Shown: positions 41,658 to 51,009 of the stretch, one piece after another | Numbering within the stretch: the stretch's first letter is position 1 | Layout: each line of letters starts with the position of its first letter | DNA from: JAAEKA01 sp049299095 | GTDB taxonomy: Bacteria > Chloroflexota > Anaerolineae > JAAEKA01 | Assembly: GCA_049299095.1 (NCBI GenBank) | Contig: JBAQWV010000066.1 | Location: 46,247 to 110,246, forward strand | Length of the DNA stretch: 64,000 nucleotides | Direction of reading: 5' to 3' | Made by a program: the position numbers and the translations under genes | The notes under the pieces: model-generated | Told to the model about the DNA's origin: nothing | Seen by the model: only the letters and a program-made list of their open reading frames with translations | Database searches by the model: none

Positions 41658-42920
41658 TTACTGCTTGGGCAGCTCGGCGACAACGCCATCCGCCCACCAG
41701 TACATGCAGTACTGGCATTCCAGGCCTTCGGCGCCAGGCGGGAACTGGTCGAGGTCAGCCTGAACCATCTTCTCACCCGCGGGCACGATGACCTTGCCCT
41801 GGTTGTCCTTGATCTCGCCAGCGAAGACGTCGAAGCGGGTGAACTCACCGGCCAGCATTTTGGCCAGCGTGTCCTTGACCATCGCCATATCTTCCGCGGG
41901 CAGATCAGCCATACCCTTGGTGGGTGACTGGCCTTCCATGAAGCCAAACAGGCCCAGCGCGCCGCTGTCGGCATCGAAATAGTCGAAGCCGGGCTTGTAG
42001 GTCTTGTCAATCAGACCCTGCGTGATCTTGGCATAGACCTTGCCCCAGTCCCAGTAGATGGTGGTGAGGCAGCGCTCGACCTTGCAGGAGCCGACCCAGT
42101 CATAGGTGATACCCCATTTGCCCTTGGCCTGCGCCACGTCAGCAGGTGCAGGTGTGTCCGCGCCGGTGAAGACCACCTGCGCACCCGCATCGAAGAGTGA
42201 TTCAGCCGCGGTCTTTTCCTGCACCGGATCGTGCCAGGTGTTGATCCAGCGAACATCCATCGTACAGTCGGGGCAGGTCTTCTTCATGCCGATTGCAAAG
42301 GCATTGCCCAGGCGCAGTTCTTCCGGAATCGGGAAGGTGGCGATGTAGCCGAGCTTGGGGTTGCCATCCATCTCGGCGCGAGAACCAGCAACCATGCCAG
42401 CCAGGTACTTCATGTTCTCCATCGCACCAAACAGGTTACCAAAGTTCTTGTTGTTGGTCTTGTAGCCGCTGACATGAATGAAAGTCTGGTTCGGGAACTC
42501 TTCAGCGACCGTGCCGGTAGCATCCATATAGCCGAAAGAGGTCGTCAGGATCAGGTTAAAGCCTTTGCGCGCGAGCGAGCGGATGACCTGCTCGGCCTCA
42601 GCGCCTTCGGGTACGTTTTCGACATACGCTACATGGGTGTTCGGTACGTTCTTTTCGATGTACATCAAGCCATCGTAGTGCGCCTGGCTCCAACCACCAT
42701 CGTCATGGGGGCCGATCAGCACGCCAGCTACATTGAACTTGCCTTCCTGAACATCGGGGATTTGCAAACTGCCCGATGACTCCGCCGGCGCGGCAGGGGC
42801 TTCGCTCGCAGTGGTATCAGCCGGTGCAGGGGTAGAGGTCGCCGGTGTACAAGCCGACACCAGCATAGCCGCTATCACCACAACGGCAAAGAGGACGAAC
42901 CAACGGGAAGTGTGTCGCAT
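41658..42920 (-). CDS. BmpA/Med-family substrate-binding lipoprotein
   Basis: The extracytoplasmic binding protein (420 residues) of the nucleoside importer. Type II signal peptide with Cys24 in LVSAC, a Thr/Ala/Pro linker, then the Bmp fold beginning FNVAGVLIGPHDDGGWSQAHYDGL, with an IRSLARKGFNLILTTSFGYM region. AGGAGG precedes the chosen ATG; 63 upstream codons are leader sequence. Divergence from adenine deaminase suggests a purine (nucleoside or base) ligand, but the ligand is not read from sequence. Confidence 0.9.
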   Translation of the reverse strand: MRHTSRWFVLFAVVVIAAMLVSACTPATSTPAPADTTASEAPAAPAESSGSLQIPDVQEGKFNVAGVLIGPHDDGGWSQAHYDGLMYIEKNVPNTHVAYVENVPEGAEAEQVIRSLARKGFNLILTTSFGYMDATGTVAEEFPNQTFIHVSGYKTNNKNFGNLFGAMENMKYLAGMVAGSRAEMDGNPKLGYIATFPIPEELRLGNAFAIGMKKTCPDCTMDVRWINTWHDPVQEKTAAESLFDAGAQVVFTGADTPAPADVAQAKGKWGITYDWVGSCKVERCLTTIYWDWGKVYAKITQGLIDKTYKPGFDYFDADSGALGLFGFMEGQSPTKGMADLPAEDMAMVKDTLAKMLAGEFTRFDVFAGEIKDNQGKVIVPAGEKMVQADLDQFPPGAEGLECQYCMYWWADGVVAELPKQ

Positions 42921-43291
42921 ACGTCTCCTCCTAGAGATGCACGTTGACTTCCTCGGCTTTAGCCGAGCAGATAAGGATTGATCTGGCGACAACGGAGGTG
43001 CCATGAAGTAGCAATTTATTCCTGCAGCAACTTGGGCTGGCTGGCAACGTTGTGGGCCTTGCAGCGCCTGAAATTCTGCGACTTTTTTGCTCATCAATGG
43101 CTCTGCCAACCTGCGCCATTACTACCAACTATACCATAAAACTCTATCATAAAGCGAATATTCATGCTATGATAAGGGTCATATCCTGCAAAATTTTCAG
43201 CAAACTGGATAGACGCCTTTGGTAAATGGTGGTAAAATCGCTTATCATGCAAATGCTATCAGACTTGATGAGCCGACAAGGAGGTCAGTTC
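42921..43291. other. Divergent bmpA/adenine deaminase regulatory region
   Basis: A 371-bp region with both promoters. On the minus side is an extended -10 (TGGTATAGT, TATAGT at 43128-43133), giving bmpA a leader of about 200 nt. That leader includes a small hairpin CTCGGCT tt AGCCGAG (42952-42967) near the start. In the centre, inverted TATCATA/TATGATA words (43145-43174) could be an operator. I compared the leader with the purine riboswitch layout and saw no match. Confidence 0.5.
43219..43248 (+). promoter_or_regulatory. Candidate promoter of adenine deaminase
   Basis: -35 TTGGTA (43219-43224), 18-bp spacer and -10 TATCAT (43243-43248), 43 bp before the ATG. Confidence 0.5.
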
Positions 43292-45004
43292 ATGCAGTTG
43301 ACAGACAAACTCCGCATTGCTCGCGGGGAAGAACCAGCCGAGATGGTACTGCGCAACGTCCGGCTTGTAAATGTGTTTTCCGGCAAGATCGAAGAAACCG
43401 ACATTGCACTGGCAGGCGGTTACATCATCGGCATTGGTCGCGGCTATGCTGCCCGGCAAGAGCTGGACCTGGCGGGTTCCTACGTAGCCCCGGGCCTGCT
43501 CGACGCGCACGTCCACATCGAAAGCTCGATGGCGATTGCCCCGCATTTTGCCAGCGCGGTGCTGCCGCGCGGCGTGACCACCGTCATCACCGACCCGCAC
43601 GAGATCGCCAACGTACACGGCCTGGCGGGTATCCGCTTCATGCTGCACGCCGCGCGCCATACACCCCTCAACGTACTCGTTAACGTGCCCTCGTGCGTGC
43701 CCGCCACCCACATGGAAACCGCCGGCGCGCAACTGGAAGCCGCCGATCTGGTCAGCCTGCTGGACGACCCGCACACGTTGGGGTTGGCGGAGATGATGAA
43801 CTATCCCGGCACTGTGTACGGCGATGCGGGTGTGCTGGCCAAGCTGCAAGCCTTTGCGGGCAGGCCACTGGACGGCCACGCACCCGGGCTGCGCGGGCCG
43901 TCACTCAATGCGTACGTCGTGGCGGGTATTGGCTCTGACCACGAATGTACCACCGTCGAAGAAGCCGCAGAAAAGCTCGATCGTGGCTTGTATATTCTGA
44001 TCCGCGAGGCCACCAACGCGCATAATCTAGCCACGTTGCTGCCGCTGGTAACGCCTGCCAACAGCCGCCGCTGCTGCTTTTGCACCGACGACCGCCAACC
44101 CGCGGACTTGCTCGACCAAGGCGGCATTGACTACATGATACGCACCGCGATTGCCTACGGCATCGAACCGGTGACTGCGATCCAGATGGCGACGCTTAAT
44201 ACCGCGGAGTGGTTCGGGCTGCACGACCGCGGCGCCGTGGCGCCGGGCCGCCGGGCTGACCTGATCGTTTTCGATGACCTGGCCGACCTGCGCCCGCGTC
44301 TGGTGTTCAGCGCCGGGCAACTGGTGGCCCGCGATGGCGCGCTGCTGACGCCCGTGGCCGCGCTGCCGGCATTTCCTCTGCCTGCCAGCATGAACGTCGC
44401 CTGGGACAAGGTAGACTTGACGATCCCGGCCGCGGGCAGCGCGGTGCGGGTAATCGGCGCAATCGAAGACCAACTGGTCACCGAGCATCTGGTGCTGGAA
44501 CCGACAATCGAGAACGGGCTGGCTGTGGCCGACGTGACGCGCGATCTGCTGAAAATAGCGGTGATCGAGCGGCATCACGCCACTGGCAACGTTGGCAAGG
44601 GCTTTATCAAGCATATTGGCCTGCACCGCGGCGCGTTAGCCTCCTCAGTCGCCCACGATCATCACAATATTGTTGTGGTGGGCGCGGACGATGCCAGCAT
44701 GATCACCGCCGCGTGCGCAGTGGCTGCGCTGGGTGGCGGGCTGGCTGTGGCCGACGGCGACCGCGTACTGGCACAATTGCCGCTGCCCATCGCCGGGTTG
44801 ATGTCCGATCAGCCGATTGAAGAGATCCGCCACGGCTTTGATGCGGTGCTGGCTGCTGCGCATCAGCTCGGCTCGGCCCTGCACGATCCTTTCATGGCCA
44901 TGAGCTTCATGGCGCTCGAAGTGATCCCCCATCTCAAGCTGACCGATGTCGGGCTGGTGGATGTGGACCGCTTTGAGGTAGTAGACCTGTTTGTGACGCC
45001 CTAA
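43292..45004 (+). CDS. ade: Adenine deaminase
   Basis: An amidohydrolase of 570 residues converting adenine to hypoxanthine and ammonia in purine salvage. The metal motif DAHVHIESS near residue 73, the DPHEIANVHG block and the CTDDRQPADLL loop match AdeC-type enzymes, and the C-terminal adenine deaminase domain is present (ASSVAHDHHNIVVVG). AAGGAGGT lies 6 nt before the chosen ATG. Divergent from the BmpA-type importer, it supports an uptake-and-deamination module for purines. Confidence 0.94.
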   Translation: MQLTDKLRIARGEEPAEMVLRNVRLVNVFSGKIEETDIALAGGYIIGIGRGYAARQELDLAGSYVAPGLLDAHVHIESSMAIAPHFASAVLPRGVTTVITDPHEIANVHGLAGIRFMLHAARHTPLNVLVNVPSCVPATHMETAGAQLEAADLVSLLDDPHTLGLAEMMNYPGTVYGDAGVLAKLQAFAGRPLDGHAPGLRGPSLNAYVVAGIGSDHECTTVEEAAEKLDRGLYILIREATNAHNLATLLPLVTPANSRRCCFCTDDRQPADLLDQGGIDYMIRTAIAYGIEPVTAIQMATLNTAEWFGLHDRGAVAPGRRADLIVFDDLADLRPRLVFSAGQLVARDGALLTPVAALPAFPLPASMNVAWDKVDLTIPAAGSAVRVIGAIEDQLVTEHLVLEPTIENGLAVADVTRDLLKIAVIERHHATGNVGKGFIKHIGLHRGALASSVAHDHHNIVVVGADDASMITAACAVAALGGGLAVADGDRVLAQLPLPIAGLMSDQPIEEIRHGFDAVLAAAHQLGSALHDPFMAMSFMALEVIPHLKLTDVGLVDVDRFEVVDLFVTP

Positions 45005-45059
45005 GGGGTCACAGGCAAGGCTTGCGCAAAATGCTGCCAGACCATAAGAGAATGTAATT

Positions 45060-45527
45060 ATGCCCGAATCCACTCGGAGCCGCCTGCGTCGCTGGGCGTT
45101 TAACTTCTTTCCCGCGTACCGCGGCATGGGCGCGCGCGTCACGTACATCGCGGGCGACTGGCGCGAGGTGCGCATTCGACTGCCGCTCAGTTGGCGCACG
45201 CGCAATTACGTCGGCACAATCTACGGCGGCAGCATGTACGGCGCGGTAGATCCGATCTATATGATCATGCTGATCCAGTTGCTGGGGCCTGAGTACGTGG
45301 TCTGGGACAAGGCCGCCTCGATGCGCTTTCGCAAGCCCGGCAAAACCCCCCTGACCGCGCGCTTTATCGTGGATGAAGCAGAGACCGATGCTATCCGCGC
45401 TGCGCTGGCTGAGCAGACCAGCATTGACCGTACCTATCAGGTTGATCTTGTAGACAGCGAAGGCGTTGTCCACGCGTCGGTGGAGAAAGTGATCTACATC
45501 CGCCGCAAAAACGGGAATTCCTCATGA
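45060..45527 (+). CDS. DUF4442 hot-dog (thioesterase-like) protein
   Basis: A 155-residue protein of the PaaI-like/DUF4442 group. RTRNYVGTIYGGSMYGAVDPIYMIML carries the family core, where a Gly-rich turn precedes the active helix. It may hydrolyse or bind an acyl-CoA; the substrate is unknown. Its last codons overlap the next gene by ATGA. Confidence 0.82.
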   Translation: MPESTRSRLRRWAFNFFPAYRGMGARVTYIAGDWREVRIRLPLSWRTRNYVGTIYGGSMYGAVDPIYMIMLIQLLGPEYVVWDKAASMRFRKPGKTPLTARFIVDEAETDAIRAALAEQTSIDRTYQVDLVDSEGVVHASVEKVIYIRRKNGNSS

Positions 45528-46240
45528 GCTATCAAATTCCTCCTGCCCAGAACACCCCCGCGGCGCAACCAAAACGTTCGGTGCTGCCGTGGGTGCTGTT
45601 GTTATTGATCGTGCTGCCGCTGCTGGCCTGCCTGGCCTTTGCTGTGTTCACCCTGGGCGGCATCGCCCAGACCGTTGACCTCGCCAAAAACATTTTGAAC
45701 GGCGGCGAAATCGTTGTATTGCAAGACCAGCCGCCGGTGATTACGCAGGTGCGCGAGCTGGGACGGCTGGAAACAGCTAGCTACACCGTTGAAAAAGTGC
45801 TGGAAGGCGGCGTGGATCAGGGCAATCAACTGCTTAACCTGCTGCTGGGCGACCGGCTGCTGTTCATCGCGCACGGCGAGGTGATTGCAGGGGTGGACCT
45901 GACCGAGCTACAAGATGCGGATATCAACGTTACTGCTGACCGGCAGGGCGTGACGCTGCGGTTACCGCCCACGCGCATCCTGACCCGTCGGCTGGACAAC
46001 GAAAAGAGCCGCGTATACGACCGCGACCAGGGCCTGCTGACGAAGGGCGATCCTGAGTTGGAAAGCCAGGTGCGACAGGATGCTGAAACCGCGATCCTGG
46101 CCGCGGCCTGTGAAGGGGGTATTCTGGCACAGGCGGAACAGAACGCGCAAAGCCAGGTGAAGATTCTGCTGTTGGCGCTCGATTTTCGCGATATTCAGTT
46201 CCTGCCTGCGCGCACAGACGGCAGCACAGGCTGTCCGTAA
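45524..46240 (+). CDS. DUF4230 membrane-anchored protein
   Basis: A 238-residue protein with one N-terminal transmembrane helix (about 20-45) and an extracytoplasmic DUF4230 domain (QVRELGRLETASYTVEKVLEGG, TRILTRRLDNEKSRVYDRDQGLL). The function is unknown. It is translationally coupled to the DUF4442 gene and 2 bp from the ABC ATPase, so the four genes at 45.1-49.5 kb probably form one operon. Confidence 0.8.
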   Translation: MSYQIPPAQNTPAAQPKRSVLPWVLLLLIVLPLLACLAFAVFTLGGIAQTVDLAKNILNGGEIVVLQDQPPVITQVRELGRLETASYTVEKVLEGGVDQGNQLLNLLLGDRLLFIAHGEVIAGVDLTELQDADINVTADRQGVTLRLPPTRILTRRLDNEKSRVYDRDQGLLTKGDPELESQVRQDAETAILAAACEGGILAQAEQNAQSQVKILLLALDFRDIQFLPARTDGSTGCP

Positions 46241-46242
46241 CC

Positions 46243-46935
46243 ATGTCCGCAGCATTTTTGCGCTTTGAGAACCTGTCCAAGAGCTATCTGGAGGGCGACC
46301 GCACGCGTGTGGTGCTGGACAACGCCAACGCCGAGTTCGTGGCGGGTGAGTTTGTGGCGATCCTGGGGCGCAGCGGCAGCGGCAAAAGCACGCTGTTGAA
46401 CCTGATCAGCGGCATTGACCGCCCCGATGCCGGGCGGCTGTGGCTGGGGGAGCAGGAGCTTTCCGCGCTGAACGATCAGCAACGCACGCTGATCCGCCGT
46501 CGCCAGATTGGGTTTGTCTTTCAGTTCTTCAACCTGATCCCCACCCTGTCGGTTTGGGAGAACGTCATCCTGCCGCTGGAGCTGAACGGCGCGTCGCCGC
46601 GGCTGATCCGCGAGCGCGCTGAGCCACTGCTAGACGCGGTGGGGCTGTTGGATCGCCGCGCCACCTTCCCCGACCGGCTGTCTGGCGGCGAGCAGCAACG
46701 CGTCGCGCTGGCGCGTGCGCTCGTACACGACCCGCTGCTGGTGCTGGCCGACGAACCCACGGGCAACCTCGATGAACAGACCGGCACACAAATCCTGGCC
46801 TTGCTGGATCGCATGACGCGGCAAGCAGGCAAAACCGTGTTGATGGTCACGCACAGCGCCGACGCCGCAGCCTACGCCGACCGTTTGCTCATCCTGCGCG
46901 AGGGCAAATTGGCAGAGGCGAAGCCGGAACCGTGA
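46243..46935 (+). CDS. ABC transporter ATPase, LolD/MacB type
   Basis: A cytoplasmic ATPase of 230 residues with GRSGSGKST (Walker A), LSGGEQQRVALARAL (signature) and LVLADEPTGNLDE (Walker B plus D-loop). This pattern is typical of MacB/LolD/FtsE-type ATPases that drive FtsX-fold permeases. It pairs with the permease gene 46 bp downstream. The cargo is unknown; lipoprotein or peptide export are the usual options. Confidence 0.92.
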   Translation: MSAAFLRFENLSKSYLEGDRTRVVLDNANAEFVAGEFVAILGRSGSGKSTLLNLISGIDRPDAGRLWLGEQELSALNDQQRTLIRRRQIGFVFQFFNLIPTLSVWENVILPLELNGASPRLIRERAEPLLDAVGLLDRRATFPDRLSGGEQQRVALARALVHDPLLVLADEPTGNLDEQTGTQILALLDRMTRQAGKTVLMVTHSADAAAYADRLLILREGKLAEAKPEP

Positions 46936-46981
46936 AGCCTGCAACAGGGAACTGAACAGCCGTTCTCGCTTCTTACGCTTT

Positions 46982-49546
46982 ATGAACTCCTCCCGCTCTT
47001 CCTTATTTAACCTGGCACGCCGCTATTTGCTGCGCCATCCGTGGCAAACCGCGCTGATGATCATTGGCATCACGCTCGGCGTGGCTGTGGTGGTGGCGAT
47101 TGATCTCGCCAACGCCAGCGCCAGCCAGGGCTTCGACCTCAGCACAGAAGCCGTGGCCGGACGCGCCACCCATCAAATCAGCGCCGGGCCACAGGGCATG
47201 GATGAAGCCATCTACGCGGACTTGCGACGCAGCCATCTTGCCGCAGCCGCCGCGCCGATCATTAGCGAATACATCACCTCGCCGCAACTGGGCGACCGCC
47301 CGATGCAACTGCTGGGGGTAGACCCCTTCGCTGAAGCCCCCTTTCGTAACTACGTCAACCAGGGCAACGCCGTTCCCGTCAGCCAGCTTGCCGCGTTCCT
47401 GACCCGACCCGGCGCGCTGTTGCTGTCCAGCGCACTGGCAGAACGCTATGCGATTCAGCCAGGCACTGCCATCAGCGTGACCGTGGGCGGCTACGAGCGT
47501 GCTGCGTTCATCGCGGGTCTTTTACAACCCGAAGACAGCCTGAGCCGCCGCGCGCTGGATGGCATCGTGCTGGCCGACATCAGCACCGCCCAGGAATTGA
47601 CCGGTCGCGTTGGCAAACTGGATCGCATTGACTTGATCCTGCCCGCGCCCAGGGAAGCTGCGCTGGTACAGCAGCTACGCGGCCAGTTGCCAGCGGGGTT
47701 ACAGCTCAACGCAGTGGCCGCGCGCGCCGGCACATTAGAGCAGATGACGCAGGCCTTTCGCACCAATCTGACCGCGCTCAGCCTGCTGGCGTTGGTAGTC
47801 GGCCTTTTCCTGATCTACAACACGATGACCTTTTCCGTGGTGCAGCGTCGTCCGCTGTTCGGCACGCTGCGCTGCCTGGGTGTCACCCGCCGCGAGGTCT
47901 TCGTTTTGGTGCTGAGCGAGGCGCTGGTGGTGGGCACGATTGGTTCGCTGTTTGGCGTGGCGCTCGGCATTCTGCTTGGCCAGGGCGCAGTGCGGGCCGT
48001 GACGCAAACGATCAACGACCTGTATTTTGTTTTGAACGTGCGCGGCGTGGCAGTGCCCACCAGCAGCGTGCTGAAAGGGTTGCTTCTGGGAATCGCCGCC
48101 ACCGTGCTGGCCGCTGCACCGCCCGCCTGGGAATCGGCTAGCGTGCCCCCGCGCACCGCGCTCTCGCGCTCCGGCTTGGAAAGCAAAGCTGGGCTGGCGA
48201 TCAAGGGCGCGGCGCTGGCGAGTCTGGCACTGCTGGTGCTGGGCGCGGTGCTGCTGGCATTGCCTGGCTCTGGACTGGTACTGCCCTTTGCCGGTACCTT
48301 TGCTGTACTGATTGGCATCGGCATGCAAACCCCGCTGGTAACGCAAACGCTGATGGCCGCGATCACGCCGATCAGTAGCCGTCTGGGCGGTGTGATTGGG
48401 CGCATGGCCCCGCGCAGCGTAGTTGGCTCGCTCAGCCGCACCGCGATTGCCATCGCTGCGCTGATGGTGGCCGTCTCCGTGACAATCGGTGTCAGCTTGA
48501 TGGTCAGCAGCTTTCGCACGACGGTAGTGACCTGGCTGGCGCAAACGGTGGTGGGCGATGTGTACATCTCGCCCCCCAGCGCCGTGACCGTTGCCAACAC
48601 CGGCGCACTGGACCCCGCGGCGGAACAACTCGTGCGCACGTGGCCGGGCGTGGTGCGCGTGGACACCCTGCGCGCGGTCACAGTGGATGCAGAGGGCGGC
48701 CCGGTGCAACTGGCTGCGGTGGATAATCCGGCCATCGGCACGGAGCGCGTCTTTCTGGCCACCGACCTGTCCCCGACGGAAATTTGGCCCGCGATGCAGG
48801 CGGGCGCGGTGCTGATCTCCGAGCCATTCGCCAACCGGCTCAAGCTGCCGCGCCACAACAACCAGATTACGCTGCAAACTGTAGAGGGGCCGCGCACTTT
48901 TCCGGTGGCGGGCATCTATTACGATTATACTTCCAGCCAGGGCACAGTGATGATGGCGCTGTCACAGTACCGCACGTTGTGGCAGGATGCCACCACCACC
49001 GGCCTGGCCCTGCGACTGGCCGATGGCGTGGACGCGGATGCCACTGCCCAGGCGTTACAAGATGCGCTGGCCCCTTTGCAAAGCCTGGATGTGCGTCCCA
49101 ACGAGGCGCTGCGTGGCGAGGCGCTGGCTGTCTTCGACCGTACCTTTGCCATCACCGGGGCGCTGCAACTGCTCTCCACGCTGGTGGCGTTTGTCGGCGT
49201 GCTGAGCGCGTTGCTATCCCTGATGCTAGACAAGCAACGGGAACTGGGGATTCTACGCGCACTGGGGTTGACCAATGGCCAGCTTTGGCGGCTGGTGTCG
49301 TGGGAAACCGGATTGATGGGCGCGGTGGCCGGGCTGCTGGCGTTACCGACCGGCTTTGTGCTGGCGCTGATCCTGATTTATATCATCAACCGGCGCAGCT
49401 TTGGCTGGACCTTGCAGCTTCAGGTGACCCCGGAACCGTTCGTGCAGGCGTTGCTGGTGGCAGTGGTCGCCGCGCTGCTGGCCGGATTGTACCCCGCGTA
49501 CCGCATGACGCGGATGGCTGCATCGGACGCGATGCGCTTTGAGTGA
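46982..49546 (+). CDS. FtsX-like ABC transporter permease
   Basis: A large permease of 854 residues in the FtsX/MacB fold family, duplicated form. First helix about 20-42, periplasmic MacB-PCD domain to about 255, FtsX domain with three helices about 265-390, further helices about 410-510, a second periplasmic region, and the last FtsX domain about 735-845. It ends in the usual YPAYRMTRMAASDAMRFE. With the upstream ATPase it forms a two-component exporter or mechanotransmission complex. Confidence 0.9.
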   Translation: MNSSRSSLFNLARRYLLRHPWQTALMIIGITLGVAVVVAIDLANASASQGFDLSTEAVAGRATHQISAGPQGMDEAIYADLRRSHLAAAAAPIISEYITSPQLGDRPMQLLGVDPFAEAPFRNYVNQGNAVPVSQLAAFLTRPGALLLSSALAERYAIQPGTAISVTVGGYERAAFIAGLLQPEDSLSRRALDGIVLADISTAQELTGRVGKLDRIDLILPAPREAALVQQLRGQLPAGLQLNAVAARAGTLEQMTQAFRTNLTALSLLALVVGLFLIYNTMTFSVVQRRPLFGTLRCLGVTRREVFVLVLSEALVVGTIGSLFGVALGILLGQGAVRAVTQTINDLYFVLNVRGVAVPTSSVLKGLLLGIAATVLAAAPPAWESASVPPRTALSRSGLESKAGLAIKGAALASLALLVLGAVLLALPGSGLVLPFAGTFAVLIGIGMQTPLVTQTLMAAITPISSRLGGVIGRMAPRSVVGSLSRTAIAIAALMVAVSVTIGVSLMVSSFRTTVVTWLAQTVVGDVYISPPSAVTVANTGALDPAAEQLVRTWPGVVRVDTLRAVTVDAEGGPVQLAAVDNPAIGTERVFLATDLSPTEIWPAMQAGAVLISEPFANRLKLPRHNNQITLQTVEGPRTFPVAGIYYDYTSSQGTVMMALSQYRTLWQDATTTGLALRLADGVDADATAQALQDALAPLQSLDVRPNEALRGEALAVFDRTFAITGALQLLSTLVAFVGVLSALLSLMLDKQRELGILRALGLTNGQLWRLVSWETGLMGAVAGLLALPTGFVLALILIYIINRRSFGWTLQLQVTPEPFVQALLVAVVAALLAGLYPAYRMTRMAASDAMRFE

Positions 49547-49666
49547 CACCGCCACGGCACTAAGCTGAAGTTTACTTCCTCAAATATCAGCTTGCTGGCT
49601 GGAACGTCTCATGATCTTACGAACTGCATAACGCCTGTGCCAAACAAGCACTGTGCGGAAACCTGT

Positions 49667-49695
49667 TTGGGGCGCGCCCGCGGCTATGCTATAAT
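49667..49695 (+). promoter_or_regulatory. obgE promoter, leaderless arrangement
   Basis: -35 TTGGGG (49667-49672), 17-bp spacer and extended -10 TGCTATAAT ending at 49695. The ATG begins 7 nt later, so the transcript should start at or within a base or two of the start codon, and no SD exists. Confidence 0.75.
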
Positions 49696-49701
49696 CACAA
49701 A

Positions 49702-51009
49702 ATGAGCAACGATAACAGTCTTTTCTTCGACGAAGCTACAATTTATGTTAAAAGCGGCGATGGTGGCAATGGCCTGATGTCCTTTCGCCGGGAAAAATTT
49801 GTGCCGCGTGGCGGCCCGGCGGGTGGCAACGGCGGCAAGGGTGGCGATGTCGTCCTGCGCGCTGACGCCAGCCTGAATACCTTGCTGGCCTTCAAGCATC
49901 AAGTCCATTTCCGGGCCGAGGCTGGCGGCAACGGCGGCAGCACCAACAAGCAAGGCAAAACCGGCGACAACGCTGTGATTCCCGTGCCCGCAGGCACCAG
50001 TGTCTATCTGCGCGACAGTGGCGAGCTGATTGCCGATCTGATCTACGATGGGCAAGAAGCGGTCATCGCACGCGGGGGACGAGGCGGGCGCGGTAACGCC
50101 GCCTTCAAAAGCTCCACCAACCAGGTGCCGCGTGTCGCTGAAAAGGGCGAGCCAGGCGAAGAATTGTGGTTGCGCCTGGAATTGAAGTTGATCGCAGACG
50201 TGGGTACAGTCGGCGTGCCCAACGCGGGCAAGTCCACGTTCTTGTCCGTGGTCAGTCACGCCAAGCCCAAGATTGCCGATTACCCCTTCACCACCCTGAC
50301 CCCCAACCTGGGCGTGGTGGTCGTGGATCACAAAGACTTTGTTTTGGCTGACATCCCCGGGTTGATCGAGGGTGCACACAGCGGCAGCGGGCTGGGGCAT
50401 CAGTTCCTGCGCCATATCGAACGCACGCGCATGGTGCTGCACCTGCTGAACGGCCTTAGCCCGGACCCAATCGGCGACTTCGACGCCATCAACACTGAAT
50501 TACAACTGTTCAATCCGCTGTTGGCTGACAAACCGCAAATTGTGGCGCTGAATAAGATGGACATCCCCGAAGTGGCAGATCAGTGGCCCACACTCAAGGC
50601 ACAACTGGAAGCGCGCGGCGTGGACGAGCCAATGGCGATTTCCGCGCTGACCGGCCAGGGCGTGCAACCGTTGCTGCGTCGCATTGTTGCCACCCTGGCG
50701 GAGCTACCGGAGCAGGCCCCGCTCCTGGATGAGCCGGTGGTATATCGCCCGGAGACAGACGAAGATTTCTTTGAAATCGTCCGCGAACAGAAAGATTCTG
50801 TCGGGGTGACGCACTGGCGCGTGAGCGGTGTGCGCATCGAGCGCGCCGCAGCCATGACCAACTGGGATTACTACGAATCGGGCTTGCGTTTCCAGCGCAT
50901 TCTCGAAGTGATGGGCATCAGCAAGGCGCTCAACAAAGCGGGCGTGCAGGATGGCGACGTGGTAGCCATCGGCAATGTTGAACTGGTGTGGGGCGATCAG
51001 GAAGAATGA
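49702..51009 (+). CDS. obgE: GTPase ObgE
   Basis: An essential ribosome-associated GTPase (435 residues). The glycine-rich Obg domain (about 1-160) contains GPAGGNGGKGGDV. The G domain has VGVPNAGKST (G1) and ADIPGLIEGAHSG (G3), with NKMD as G4. A C-terminal OCT domain ends at YESGLRFQRILEVMGIS. There is no SD: the -10 box lies only 7 bp before the ATG, so translation is probably leaderless. It overlaps the downstream aminotransferase by ATGA, so the two are coupled. Confidence 0.95.
   Translation: MSNDNSLFFDEATIYVKSGDGGNGLMSFRREKFVPRGGPAGGNGGKGGDVVLRADASLNTLLAFKHQVHFRAEAGGNGGSTNKQGKTGDNAVIPVPAGTSVYLRDSGELIADLIYDGQEAVIARGGRGGRGNAAFKSSTNQVPRVAEKGEPGEELWLRLELKLIADVGTVGVPNAGKSTFLSVVSHAKPKIADYPFTTLTPNLGVVVVDHKDFVLADIPGLIEGAHSGSGLGHQFLRHIERTRMVLHLLNGLSPDPIGDFDAINTELQLFNPLLADKPQIVALNKMDIPEVADQWPTLKAQLEARGVDEPMAISALTGQGVQPLLRRIVATLAELPEQAPLLDEPVVYRPETDEDFFEIVREQKDSVGVTHWRVSGVRIERAAAMTNWDYYESGLRFQRILEVMGISKALNKAGVQDGDVVAIGNVELVWGDQEE

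Noticed and set aside
42921..43130. Purine riboswitch in the bmpA leader
   Set aside because: The leader is long and the genes are purine-related, but I could not find the conserved junction words or the three-stem layout.
47735..48877. 380-codon frame opposite the FtsX-like permease
   Set aside because: Low-complexity His/Arg/Gln composition, antisense to a conserved permease.
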